The notes beneath the pieces were generated by a model that was given only the letters and a program-made list of their open reading frames with translations, was not told the origin of the DNA and ran no database searches. The position numbers and the translations under genes were made by a program. This document shows, one piece after another, positions 1 to 8,220 of a stretch of 64,000 bases of DNA; within the stretch, counting starts at the first letter, position 1, and the number at the start of each line of letters is the position of its first letter. Origin of the DNA: Bacillus gaemokensis (lineage in GTDB: Bacteria > Bacillota > Bacilli > Bacillales > Bacillaceae_G); contig NZ_LTAQ01000001.1 in the NCBI RefSeq assembly GCF_001590835.1, positions 20,356 to 84,355 on the forward strand, read 5' to 3'.

Positions 1-1
1 C

Positions 2-406
2 TTGTTATTTCGTAATGAACTTATCTTATCAAAAGTAATAGATTGGGCTCATGACCATCCACATACTGGTTCACGAAAAGACTACTGGCCTCATTTATTT
101 TCTAGTGTAAATGAATCATTTTCTCGGGAATTTTATAAACGTAGAATAAAAAAATGTCAATTAAGAAAAGGTGCGAATCGTTTATACAGTCCTGCTCTAC
201 TATATGCGTGGAAAGATTTTAAACATGAAGAAGTAGAAAACGAAGATTGGTTTAGCGAATGGCCGATTATCAATTATTTAATCGAGAAGGGAGAACACAT
301 AAATGGAAAGATTAATGATGAATATTGCAAAACGCTTGAAAGAATTGAACTTGCAATTCTCGCAAAAAAAAATGTTCTTCTCAGAGAAGAAGGGTCCAAA
401 GAATAA
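2..406 (+). CDS. Hypothetical protein, possibly 5'-truncated by the window edge
   Basis: I do not recognise this protein of about 134 residues. It opens on a TTG at the very edge of the window with no visible ribosome site, so the true start may lie to the left. The product is soluble, rich in Trp, Lys and Glu (for example RKDYW, YAWKDF, EDWFSEW), with no signal peptide or membrane segment. It overlaps the next gene by about 100 bases in another frame, which is unusual and suggests either translational coupling or that one of the two frames is decaying. No function is offered. Confidence 0.4.
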   Translation: MLFRNELILSKVIDWAHDHPHTGSRKDYWPHLFSSVNESFSREFYKRRIKKCQLRKGANRLYSPALLYAWKDFKHEEVENEDWFSEWPIINYLIEKGEHINGKINDEYCKTLERIELAILAKKNVLLREEGSKE

Positions 407-779
407 TCGTCTAGCATTTGTAGTCACTATCATTTTCTCTTGTTTCATTGGAACATATCTAGACTTCCTATTTGTCAGTAAAGAAATGTATGCCTTCCCA
501 GTAAGACCATTTCCTACAATCTTCACAATCAATATTGCTTTTACATTATTGATACTGCCAGGCTTTACTGCTCTCTTTTTACAGATTGCAAAGAGGTTGT
601 CTACATTTTTAAGAATTCTATTTATCATTGTGATTGGAATTTGCGCAAGTATATCAGAACAGTTTGCTGAAAACTTAGGATTGTTCGCTCATAACGAAGA
701 CTGGCATCATTCTTATTCTTTCTTTGGATATATGATTTTCATGCTTCTCATATGGAAAATTTATCGATGGCTTCAATAA
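303..779 (+). CDS. Small multi-pass membrane protein, CBO0543-like
   Basis: This is a 158-residue integral membrane protein. Four hydrophobic stretches are visible at about residues 37-58, 74-95, 103-118 and 139-155. A Trp/His-rich loop (NEDWHHSYS) near residue 131 precedes the last helix, which ends in basic residues. Size, four helices and the late WHH motif resemble the CBO0543 family of Bacillus and Clostridium membrane proteins, whose function is unknown. The ATG is preceded by GAAGGGAGA at good spacing, which supports this start even though it lies inside the upstream frame; an internal ATG at 372 is an alternative without a clear ribosome site. The family assignment is from memory and moderate. 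Confidence 0.6.
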   Translation: MERLMMNIAKRLKELNLQFSQKKMFFSEKKGPKNNRLAFVVTIIFSCFIGTYLDFLFVSKEMYAFPVRPFPTIFTINIAFTLLILPGFTALFLQIAKRLSTFLRILFIIVIGICASISEQFAENLGLFAHNEDWHHSYSFFGYMIFMLLIWKIYRWLQ

Positions 780-927
780 TACGTGAAAATGTTAGACAAA
801 CCTAAAACTACTTTACTAAAAAGTTTCAGGAACTATATATTTAAACCAACTTTTTCTTTTTCAATCGTACAGTTAACTAATCTTGTATACAATGGTTTTA
901 CATATTAGACATTACAATTTTCGCACA

Positions 928-960
928 ACAAAAAAACACCTTGTTTATAACAAAGTGTTT
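928..960 (-). terminator. Intrinsic terminator of the DUF2935 gene
   Basis: The inverted repeat AAACAC..GTGTTT is followed, read on the minus strand, by a run of T. It lies about 90 bases beyond the stop of the DUF2935 gene. The surrounding stretch from 780 to 1048 shows no gene. Confidence 0.65.
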
Positions 961-1048
961 ATAAGAAATAACAATGTATTTTTTTATTACTCACATACAT
1001 ATATTACATAATCCATAATGCAAGTAATTACGCACTAAGGCTATTCCG

Positions 1049-1954
1049 TTATTGTACAGATTGTTCCATCTGCTTTGTCTTTAATCGTTGCTCCAAAACA
1101 TGAATCATAAAGAGAAAATGCTCCGCCTCCCTTGTAACATGATCAGCTAGTAATGGATTAATTACACTTTTGATTTGACATGTTTGAATAAGCTCCAATC
1201 CAGCTTTTTTAAAGTTTCTCAATTCAACAGTAGCATTTTCACTATCCTTATTCATTTTCCCGATAATTGGATATGTCGGTTTTTTCTGATATAACATCGA
1301 TTCAACATCCCTAGCCTGATTAAGAAGAATTTCAAAATCGTCACCAAATTTTAAAGCAGTATGAACTAAATTCCGTTCTGATTGATCAAGTAATGACGCG
1401 ATAAAACGAGAGTGCTCCATCATAATTCGCAGCCAAAATACATTTTCACTAATGATTGCATCTTGAATTGGATCCATTTTTCCTTCGTTAAATTTTTGAA
1501 GCGTCCTCATAAAATATTCTGCTTCACGTGCGATATGATCTACTAATAATGGAAAGTTAAAACCACTTACCTTACAATTAATAATTAAAATTAACAGGTT
1601 TCTTTTATAATTACGGAACGCATAAACTAGCTGAATACTTTCCTCATTTAATTGTCTGACCGCTTGAACAGTTTGTGGAATAGTAAATGCCTTTTGCAAA
1701 TGTCGATCAAAAAGATGAAAAAACTGTTCTACTTGTTGAATTAGATTTTTATCTTTCCGATTAAACCCTTCACTCAGAAAAAGCGCATGTTCCTTCATAA
1801 TACGTAACCAAAATTTATTTTCCGTTAAGGATCTTTCAATAAAGAGTTGTTCTGTTAATGATTCTGTAGGTGCAGCTTTCAACTCTGGAGGCAAAAGCAT
1901 CGCACGCTGAGGATCCATTTCAAAATGTCCCGGAATGATTTGATCTTTAGACAT
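1049..1954 (-). CDS. DUF2935 domain protein (two tandem helical domains)
   Basis: This is a 301-residue soluble protein built from two homologous halves. Each half opens with a similar motif, ENKFWLRIMKEHALF near residue 45 and ENVFWLRIMMEHSRF near residue 170. Each contains a later His/Glu pair (DHIAREAEYF and DHVTREAEHF) about 100 residues on. This internal duplication is the hallmark of DUF2935 proteins of Bacillus, predicted four-helix bundles in which the repeated Glu and His residues could bind a metal such as iron or manganese. That metal role is inference and no reaction is known to me. The start follows GGGGAGGG. It stands alone with its own terminator. Family assignment is firm; function is unknown. 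Confidence 0.85.
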   Translation of the reverse strand: MSKDQIIPGHFEMDPQRAMLLPPELKAAPTESLTEQLFIERSLTENKFWLRIMKEHALFLSEGFNRKDKNLIQQVEQFFHLFDRHLQKAFTIPQTVQAVRQLNEESIQLVYAFRNYKRNLLILIINCKVSGFNFPLLVDHIAREAEYFMRTLQKFNEGKMDPIQDAIISENVFWLRIMMEHSRFIASLLDQSERNLVHTALKFGDDFEILLNQARDVESMLYQKKPTYPIIGKMNKDSENATVELRNFKKAGLELIQTCQIKSVINPLLADHVTREAEHFLFMIHVLEQRLKTKQMEQSVQ

Positions 1955-1983
1955 TATACCCTCCCCTTATCACGTAGGTGTCA

Positions 1984-2430
1984 CTACCATGCTATATATA
2001 TGAGTAAGGTATATACAATATGTTTGAAAGAAATGACTCCTTTAAAGTAAGAATATCCTATTTGTAACCAACGATAAAATGTAGAACGTGGTAATTCAAG
2101 TACATTACAAAATTCTTTTCCTGTCATTTCATTTTTTACTTTATGCCATAAACCCACCACAATATGTGGTTTCAACTCCTTTCGATTTCTAGATACTTTC
2201 CCCATACAAATAGTTTCGCCTTAAAATGTTTATTTTTTAAGTGTAGTCATTCAACTTCACTTAGTTCCTGTGATTCTTTCCCATAAGAATATTGTTTTCT
2301 AACAGGTTGTTGAAAACGATAAGTTTGATTTGTACGATACCATTTCAGCCATGTTTTAATTTCCCTTACATTTTCAACCCCTAATTTCTCCATTATAGTT
2401 CGATTAAAATAGCCTTCTTCTTTCATTTAC
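1984..2430 (-). pseudogene. Decayed IS3-family transposase (orfA end and orfB start)
   Basis: Read on the minus strand, a frame from about 2425 encodes an OrfA-like helix-turn-helix segment (MEKLGVENVREIKTWLKW, then YSYGKESQELSEVE). It stops at a TGA where family members appear to have a Trp codon, and continues in frame as LKNKHFKAKL..GKYLEIERS. A second frame, shifted by one base across that end, begins MGKVSRNRKELKPHIV and carries an OrfB-like start (GLWHKVKNEMTGKEFCNVL, ELPRSTFYRWLQ) before running into unrelated sequence. The overlap resembles the programmed-frameshift layout of IS3-family elements. No DDE domain and no terminal repeats are visible, so this is a fragment. Confidence 0.7.
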
Positions 2431-2693
2431 GAGAGTGAATTTATAATATATTGGATCAATAAAGTTCCAAACCAATAATACATAACTTTTCATTTCCCTT
2501 TTGAATTTTTGATAAAACTATTTTGCATATTTGAATAAAAAACATTTAGGAAATTTTAGGATTTTTAGTGAAAAAAACCAAGAAATATTAGTATAAGTTG
2601 ACATCATAAATTCCCATAAAATATCGCAACATAAATCAAGTGAAATTGAACTTAGCGTTTCTTTTTCCTAATTATTTTTACAGGGGGCAAAAA

Positions 2694-3005
2694 ATGAATA
2701 TTCTTAACTTCTTGATGTCATTATTCAATTCTGGAAGAAGAACTCAGCAAATCTTTAAACTATTTAGAAATAGACGGAATAATAATAGAGGATGGATTTT
2801 GGTTTCTTTACTAGGATTAGGAACAGTTTTTGGTGTAGTAGCAACGCGTAATTCAAATATGATGAGACCTATCCAACGTTTGTTCCAAGGTGTTCAAAAT
2901 ACGACAAAAACATTTATTCCATCCAAAGTAAACCTCGCAAATATGGAGTTTGCTGATGAAATTACGCCTAACAGTCAAAAGAAACAAGGTAACCAAAACC
3001 AATAA
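2694..3005 (+). CDS. Small basic membrane-anchored protein of unknown function
   Basis: This protein of 103 residues starts at the ATG behind CAGGGGGC; an upstream GTG extension is less likely. The N-terminal third is strongly basic (SGRRTQQIFKLFRNRRNNNR), followed by one hydrophobic segment at about residues 34-50 (ILVSLLGLGTVFGVVAT). The tail is polar and glutamine-rich (NSQKKQGNQNQ). By the positive-inside rule the basic N-terminus should be cytoplasmic and the tail outside. I do not recognise a family. A bcr repeat begins within a few bases of its stop and its first hairpin may act as the terminator. Confidence 0.65.
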   Translation: MNILNFLMSLFNSGRRTQQIFKLFRNRRNNNRGWILVSLLGLGTVFGVVATRNSNMMRPIQRLFQGVQNTTKTFIPSKVNLANMEFADEITPNSQKKQGNQNQ

Positions 3006-3008
3006 AGT

Positions 3009-3160
3009 AAAACTTTAATCAGTGGGGGTTTTCTTCATCCCCCATTGATTATTAGCCTTCACCAATCGGGCTTTTACGGCCAGTTTATCTCCCGCCTAAC
3101 TTCTTTATTTTCACCGAATTTTGAGGTGGGAGTATTACTGCCCGTTACTGCAGGATGAAC
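3009..3160 (+). repeat. bcr1-like interspersed repeat, copy 1
   Basis: This ~150 bp element begins AAAACTTTAATCAGTGGGGG and ends near CTGCCCGTTACTGCAGG. A second, clearly homologous copy in the same orientation lies at 22775-22927. Shared blocks include the G5/C5 hairpin (CAGTGGGGG..CCCCCA), GATTATTAGCCTTCACCAAT, CCTAACTTCTTT and GAATTTTGAGGTG. Length and confinement to intergenic DNA match bcr1, a mobile, hairpin-forming repeat known only from the B. cereus group. It sits directly behind a stop codon. The assignment to bcr1 rather than another bcr type is from memory. Confidence 0.7.
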
Positions 3161-3494
3161 CAGGAAATAACAAATTTTCTGTATTTTATATAATAGTAAG
3201 CAAACTCCGATTTCTTTTTGTTAACTATTATTAACATTAAAAATACCAACTTTTTTCACATTTAAATGAGGCAGATATCTCATGTATTTGTCTGCCAAAC
3301 TAAAAAGGATTTTTTGTATATTCCGTAAATATCTACACATATTATCCTTAGTCCGCTTGGGCTGCGGTTGTAGTATACCGTTCTGAAATAGTTAAATCGC
3401 TTGTTTAACACCTTCCTTTAAAATAAAACGCTTGTACTTCTACTTGGTACGATGACACGTACTTCATTACATCGCTTTAATTTTGCCAGTACAA
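3161..3494. other. Intergenic stretch without a recognisable gene
   Basis: These AT-rich ~330 bases between the bcr copy and the HAD gene hold no open frame with a ribosome site on either strand. A minus-strand frame around 3250-3400 stays open for some 35 codons without a plausible start, and I see nothing to identify in it. Confidence 0.5.
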
Positions 3495-4247
3495 TCATGC
3501 ATACACCTCCGATAACTCAATAATTTTGTCAATAATGCTCTGTTCGTTATTATGTAAGCACATCGATGCGACAGAGCGTAACGATTCGTGTTCGCCAATA
3601 CAAATCCCCTCTTTAGCGTGCAAAAACATCGGCACATCATTCGCATCGTTGCCAAATGCGATGAATGCACCTTCTCCTATCCCCAATTTTTGTAACCCTT
3701 TCCATTTATCAATGCCCAATGGGCTTATATCAATAATTTCCTCTTGATGATGTTCATACATTCGTACAGGGAGACCATTAAGGATTCGCACTAGTCTTTC
3801 TGCATTACCATCAGGGAATAATACAACTTTCACCATTTCACCGATGCAATTAATTGATACATTAGCAGCTAATCGATTTGGATCTATGTTTTGAGAGATT
3901 GGATGATTTTCGCTACCTGTATAAGCATAATCCCAATGACTATCAATTAAATAAGCAAGATCATACTCCTCTATTAAAGAACGAATGGCATTCATTGTTA
4001 GGGCATCAAATGGTTTGACCTCAATAACTTTTCCTTCTTTCGCAACAAATGCTCCATTCCCACCAATCATTGAATAATGATGCATATGACTTGGTAGCAC
4101 TGGTAGTAAATCTCTAATTGGTCTAGCAGATGCAAATATAACTTCATGTCCTCTAGCATGACAAACATCTAATGCTTGAATTATGCCTTCCGTTAATGGC
4201 TTTCCTTTGAAACAAATTGTACCATCAATATCAAAAATAAATTTCAT
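3495..4247 (-). CDS. HAD-superfamily (Cof-type, IIB) phosphatase
   Basis: This is a predicted cytoplasmic phosphatase acting on a small phosphorylated metabolite, of 250 residues. All four HAD motifs are visible: FDIDGT at residues 3-8 with the nucleophile and acid Asp, a Ser in FASARP near 40, Lys in IDKWKGL near 180, and GNDANDVPMF near 205. The large C2-type cap between motifs II and III makes it a Cof/YidA-like IIB member. The start MKFIFDIDG lies 8 bases after AGGAG; an ATG two codons earlier is too close to the ribosome site. It is transcribed divergently from a Crp/Fnr-type regulator across a shared promoter region. The substrate cannot be told from sequence. Confidence 0.88.
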   Translation of the reverse strand: MKFIFDIDGTICFKGKPLTEGIIQALDVCHARGHEVIFASARPIRDLLPVLPSHMHHYSMIGGNGAFVAKEGKVIEVKPFDALTMNAIRSLIEEYDLAYLIDSHWDYAYTGSENHPISQNIDPNRLAANVSINCIGEMVKVVLFPDGNAERLVRILNGLPVRMYEHHQEEIIDISPLGIDKWKGLQKLGIGEGAFIAFGNDANDVPMFLHAKEGICIGEHESLRSVASMCLHNNEQSIIDKIIELSEVYA

Positions 4248-4272
4248 ATACATCACTCCTTTCTTTTTAATG

Positions 4273-4309
4273 TAAAAGAATTCTTTTATAATGAACAGGA
4301 CAGATGTCC
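4273..4309. promoter_or_regulatory. Divergent promoter region with two palindromes
   Basis: Between the HAD gene and the yeiL-like gene there is a perfect 16-base palindrome TAAAAGAATTCTTTTA at 4273-4288. It overlaps a TATAAT box (4287-4292) for the plus-strand gene. A second palindrome, GGACAGATGTCC, lies at 4298-4309 between that box and the ribosome site. Either could be an operator for the divergent regulator acting on itself and on the phosphatase gene. The palindromes and the -10 box are seen; the operator role is inference. Confidence 0.5.
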
Positions 4310-4326
4310 GAAAAAGGAGAACAATC

Positions 4327-5016
4327 ATGAAAAAAATCGAAGACGAACTGCTGCTATCAACTTACTTAACGAATGAACGTATACAAAAGCTTTTTACACA
4401 TCACCATCATCCCTTTCAAATCCGGCGATACGATGCGAACGAAACTGTGTTACATGAAGGGGAAGCTATTGACGGCTTATACATTCAAATGTCTGGACGT
4501 ACAAAAATAACGACAAGTGTTATTACAGGAAAAGCATTATTACTTCGATTTTGTTCTGCTGTTTCCATTATGGGTGATATCGAGCTCATTCAAAATGTAG
4601 ATATACAATCACATGTAAGTACCGAGGAACAAACAGATTTTATTTTTATCGATAAGCACTATGCTAAAAACAAACTGTTACATGAAGTTGCTTTTTTACA
4701 AGAGCTCGTACGCCACGTGACTTATAAACTACAAACATGCACGACCGCATCACGTATCAATTTACTTGCTTCAGTGGAAACTCGTTTTACGAGCTATTTA
4801 TGCACAATAAGAAATGCCTCTAAACTATTCGGGAGAGAAATCTGCACAACAGATCATCACGAAATTGCTTCACTAATTGGTACTACAATTCGGCACTTAA
4901 ATCGTGTCATTGAAAAATTAAGTGCAGCGAACACGATTTACAAAGACAATAAACAAATTATCGTCAACGACTGGAAAACTATTGAACGGCTTTCTAAAGG
5001 ACTAAGATATGAATAA
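4327..5016 (+). CDS. yeiL: Crp/Fnr-family transcriptional regulator, YeiL-like
   Basis: This regulator of 229 residues has an N-terminal cyclic-nucleotide-binding-type beta roll (about residues 20-125: YDANETVLHEGEAIDGLYIQ, then SGRTKI). A long dimerisation helix follows, and a C-terminal winged helix-turn-helix is at about 170-215 (HEIASLIGTTIRHLNRVIEKL). The composition and the length match YeiL-type regulators of Bacillus. The start follows AAAAGGAG; a longer frame upstream would overlap the promoter and is rejected. It probably controls the divergent HAD phosphatase gene and itself. The effector is unknown. Confidence 0.8.
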   Translation: MKKIEDELLLSTYLTNERIQKLFTHHHHPFQIRRYDANETVLHEGEAIDGLYIQMSGRTKITTSVITGKALLLRFCSAVSIMGDIELIQNVDIQSHVSTEEQTDFIFIDKHYAKNKLLHEVAFLQELVRHVTYKLQTCTTASRINLLASVETRFTSYLCTIRNASKLFGREICTTDHHEIASLIGTTIRHLNRVIEKLSAANTIYKDNKQIIVNDWKTIERLSKGLRYE

Positions 5017-5046
5017 GGAACTAATGAAATCATCAGTTCCTTATTC
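5011..5046 (+). terminator. Hairpin at the end of the yeiL-like gene
   Basis: The inverted repeat GAATAAGGAACT..AGTTCCTTATTC includes the stop codon of the regulator gene. It has a strong stem but only a weak T tract, so termination efficiency is uncertain. Confidence 0.55.
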
Positions 5047-5117
5047 ATATAACTGCATTTAACCACGCTAGCAATAACTTGAACATAAAAAGATTTTACC
5101 ACTGTAAATCATTAGTA

Positions 5118-5786
5118 TTACAAAACGATACTTATCGCAAATCCATCATACCCTTTACTTCCTACCGTTTGTATTGCCGTTGATGATAGTTGCGGCTCAG
5201 ATGCCAGAGCGTCGAAAAAGCTACGTACCCCTTGAACAGAGGAATCTGTACTAGAGGCGTTAACCACCTCTCCTTTGCGAACTACGTTGTCCCCTATAAT
5301 TACTGTACCTTTTCGAGATAACTTGAGTGCCCAATTTAAATATTCCGAGTTGTTTTGTTTATCCGCATCAATAAAAATTAAATCAAATGGACAAACTCCC
5401 TCATCATTTAACTTCGGCAATGTTTCAAGAGCAGGTCCAATTCTTACTTCTACTAAATCGGATAGACCCGCTCTTGCTATATTCGATTTTGCAACTTCTG
5501 CGTGATGTACTTCTGATTCAAGAGTAATTAGACGACCATCAGCCGGTAAAGCTCGTGCCATCCAAATGGTGCTGTATCCTCCTAAGGTTCCAATCTCTAG
5601 TATTCTTTTAGCTCCTTGTATTAGAGCAATTAAATGAAGGAATTTCGCATGATTCGGAGCAACATCTATCGCAGGTAATCCCGCCTTAGCATTCGCTTCC
5701 AATACCCCCTCAAGAATTGAATCTACAGGTAACAATTTTCTTGTAATATATGCATCAACTTCGGTCCATTTCTTTACATTCTCCAT
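5118..5786 (-). CDS. SAM-dependent O-methyltransferase (Methyltransf_3 type)
   Basis: This 222-residue cytoplasmic methyltransferase belongs to the catechol/caffeoyl-CoA O-methyltransferase family. The SAM-binding motif I is seen as ILEIGTLGGYST near residue 64. The acidic end of the next strand is LITLESE near 87. The metal-binding part appears as FIDADKQNN near 138, followed by GDNVVRKG near 165. Members transfer a methyl group to a hydroxyl of a small aromatic or acyl acceptor using a divalent cation; the acceptor here is unknown. It stands alone, with a ribosome site in the AGCTCCTTTC complement just before the ATG. Confidence 0.88.
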   Translation of the reverse strand: MENVKKWTEVDAYITRKLLPVDSILEGVLEANAKAGLPAIDVAPNHAKFLHLIALIQGAKRILEIGTLGGYSTIWMARALPADGRLITLESEVHHAEVAKSNIARAGLSDLVEVRIGPALETLPKLNDEGVCPFDLIFIDADKQNNSEYLNWALKLSRKGTVIIGDNVVRKGEVVNASSTDSSVQGVRSFFDALASEPQLSSTAIQTVGSKGYDGFAISIVL

Positions 5787-5909
5787 AATAAACAGCTCCT
5801 TTCATTTTTTTGAAAATGCATTTCCTACTTTATAACTCCAAAAAATAGTTTTTCTTAATTAAAATTCTATTACCTAACTTTGAATCTAGAAGATGATATC
5901 GCTTGCTCT

Positions 5910-6074
5910 TTATTGAACCGATACTTGTATCAGTAACAATATCCCGGCATAGGTCGGATTTAATTCCTTTGCAAAATAAATTGCCATAAAAGAAAAGATC
6001 ATCGAACCAATAACTCGACTCATAAAAAATATATAGATTCTTACTCGGATATTCGGATGCATATCCTTGAACAA
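5910..6074 (-). pseudogene. Truncated MFS transporter, N-terminus only
   Basis: A TTG start placed 8 bases after GGAGGTG opens a 54-codon frame. It reads as the beginning of an MFS exporter: MHPNIRVRIYIFFMSRVIGS, then MIFSFMAIYFAKELN and AGILLLIQVSVQ, that is the first helix and most of the second. It then meets a stop, and none of the remaining ~350 residues follow. The position, divergent from an SgrR-like gene, is where a transporter partner would be expected. A competing 86-codon frame from the ATG at 6090 reads as non-protein and is rejected. The family assignment is mine, from the helix and loop pattern. Confidence 0.65.
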
Positions 6075-6213
6075 TTAAATTCACCTCCATATTCAGTATG
6101 CTTTGTTCAAAAGTGGAAAAAAAGGTTATAATTCAATCATAAGCGTCCCCTTTTAATATACGTCTTGAATATATGAGATAAACTGCTTCAAACAATATCC
6201 AAGGAGTAATTAC

Positions 6214-7941
6214 ATGAAAAATCAAACCTATTTTCAAATGAGGGCTTATTTTTATTCAAGAGAAGAACATCAATCAGTTATGTTTAAGCTTAAAGAACTA
6301 GAGAGTTTGTGGTATTGCACACAAAAAAATGTTAAGAGAAAGCTCAAGCAATTTGCAAGTGAAGAAAAATTAATTTATATTCCTGGTAAAGGACGAGGCA
6401 ACCCATCAAAAGTGGTATTTCATTGTTCATTCCAGCAGGAAGTAGAGACGGAGGTCCTTCAGTTAATACAATGCGATAAACTAGAAGACGTCATTTTATT
6501 ATTACAACTTCCCATTCCAAAAACTTGGATAACGAATGTATCTAAAGAAGTTCAAACTCTCTTTGGTATACATGTATCCGAACACACAAAAGATTTACTA
6601 AGGACCATATATACTAGAAAGCTAACTACGCTCGATCCATTATATACATCCATTACCTTCGAGACGTTTTTAATTCATCAATTAGGTGATAGTTTAGTAA
6701 CCTATGACAAGGAACGCGATTTACTTCAGCCACACTTAGCTCACAACTGGGAAGGAGATAATGAGGACAAAATTTGGACTTTTCACTTAAGAAAGGGCGT
6801 ACGGTTTCATAATGGACATGTATTGACGAGTGAAGATGTTAAGTATACTTTTGAACGTTTCCGCACAACCCCCTCTTCACCCCACTATTGGTTTGTTGAG
6901 GGTATAGAAAAAATTGATTGTCTTTCCCCTTTCACTATTCGTTTCAAGCTTAACCGCTCAAATCCATTTTTCCCTAGATATGTAAGTTCACATAATCTTG
7001 CTATCTTACCAATGAATGAGCCATTTGATGAAAATAAGTGGATTGGAACGGGTCCCTTCCAAATTAAGAAACGGACTGGTACAATACTGGTCTTACAAGC
7101 ATTTGATGATTATTTTTTAGCTAGACCTTTATTGGATGAAATAGAAATTTATCGTGTATCCCTTGATACAACTAACTCAATGTCCTATGAGATAGACAAA
7201 AAAGAAACCAGTATGCCCCACTTACATAAACAAGATATTGAAGTCGGCTTCCATTTTATAGCGTTCAATTTCAACCGAGATACTATAGTTCAAAATGCTT
7301 CATTTCGTGAAGCAATATACCACCTCATGGATGTGAAAAGATTATGGGCTGATTTAGGACGTTCTAATCTTAAAGAATCATCCAGCTACTTTTTCTGGAA
7401 ATCTAAACAACAGCAGAAAAATCCAGAACATATAAAGTTATTACTTAAAAAATCAGGATATAATGGGGAATTAATTACTGTATACACATTAGAAAAACAA
7501 AACTACATGGAGGACGCTAATTGGTTCAAAAAAGAAGCTATAAAATTAGGTCTGCGACTAGACATTAAAACCTTCACATTGGAGGAATACTATGATCCAT
7601 TTCTTGAAGACGCTGATCTATTGTTCATGGGGGAAGCCTCTTCAACGGATTATCATTTATCTTTTATTGGTACATTTTTGAATAAAGCTTCAATCTTTAA
7701 TCGCTTCTTATCACCAGTCCAATTAACTAATTTAAATGTTTACTTTGAAAAGATAAAACATGCAGGTAACAGAGAACATAGAGAATATTGGATAGAAGAA
7801 GCTGAGAGCTATATTCGAAAAGAAAACTTGTTCTTATTCTTATATCATCCTATTAAAAATCGCACCTTCCATCCAATGATTAAAGATATTCACTTCGAAT
7901 CATTCGGCTATGTAGATTTCAGGAAGCTGTGGATTAAATAG
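6214..7941 (+). CDS. SgrR-like regulator: N-terminal HTH plus solute-binding domain
   Basis: This 575-residue protein carries an SgrR-type DNA-binding domain in its first ~110 residues (YFYSREEHQ, LWYCTQKNVKRKL, LIYIPGKGRGNPS). A family 5 extracellular solute-binding (SBP_bac_5) domain fills most of the rest (TLDPLYTSITFETF, then WTFHLRKGVRFHNGHVLTSE near 190). There is no signal peptide, so the binding domain is cytoplasmic and probably senses a ligand for the regulator. In SgrR-type systems the regulator is divergent from an MFS transporter gene; here that neighbour is only a 54-codon remnant, leaving the regulator an orphan. The start follows AAGGAG. The ligand is unknown. Confidence 0.85.
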   Translation: MKNQTYFQMRAYFYSREEHQSVMFKLKELESLWYCTQKNVKRKLKQFASEEKLIYIPGKGRGNPSKVVFHCSFQQEVETEVLQLIQCDKLEDVILLLQLPIPKTWITNVSKEVQTLFGIHVSEHTKDLLRTIYTRKLTTLDPLYTSITFETFLIHQLGDSLVTYDKERDLLQPHLAHNWEGDNEDKIWTFHLRKGVRFHNGHVLTSEDVKYTFERFRTTPSSPHYWFVEGIEKIDCLSPFTIRFKLNRSNPFFPRYVSSHNLAILPMNEPFDENKWIGTGPFQIKKRTGTILVLQAFDDYFLARPLLDEIEIYRVSLDTTNSMSYEIDKKETSMPHLHKQDIEVGFHFIAFNFNRDTIVQNASFREAIYHLMDVKRLWADLGRSNLKESSSYFFWKSKQQQKNPEHIKLLLKKSGYNGELITVYTLEKQNYMEDANWFKKEAIKLGLRLDIKTFTLEEYYDPFLEDADLLFMGEASSTDYHLSFIGTFLNKASIFNRFLSPVQLTNLNVYFEKIKHAGNREHREYWIEEAESYIRKENLFLFLYHPIKNRTFHPMIKDIHFESFGYVDFRKLWIK

Positions 7942-7984
7942 TAGCGGTACGTCAACTTATAAGCTTTAACAATATTACAAAATA

Positions 7985-8015
7985 AAAAGCATGACATAAA
8001 GATTGTCATGCTTTT
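7985..8015 (+). terminator. Intrinsic terminator of the SgrR-like gene
   Basis: The stem AAAGCATGAC..GTCATGCTTT with a 9-base loop is followed by T residues on the plus strand, 44 bases after the stop codon. Confidence 0.8.
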
Positions 8016-8191
8016 CTAACCCCTATTTTGACAACCACCTGTCAAAAAGAAACAAAGTTCGCTACTAGCAAATTGTATAAGAACGGAATTCTTTGAATTA
8101 GTTGCACACTTTTTTATTTCAAGCAGAGATAAGGTAGCAAACTTATTTGGGAATTATTTTTAAATTAACTTATCAGTATTTATAATGAGTT

Positions 8192-8220
8192 AAAAAAAGA
8201 TCGTCTCTTTGACGATCCTT
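8192..8220 (-). terminator. Intrinsic terminator of yfmQ
   Basis: The stem GATCGTC..GACGATC is followed on the minus strand by seven T, immediately after the yfmQ stop. Confidence 0.8.

Noticed and set aside
5830-6090. An 86-codon frame starting with ATG upstream of the SgrR-like gene
   Set aside because: The frame shifted by one base, from a TTG placed after GGAGGTG, reads as a real MFS N-terminus; the ATG-led frame has the ribosome site inside its own codons and looks random.
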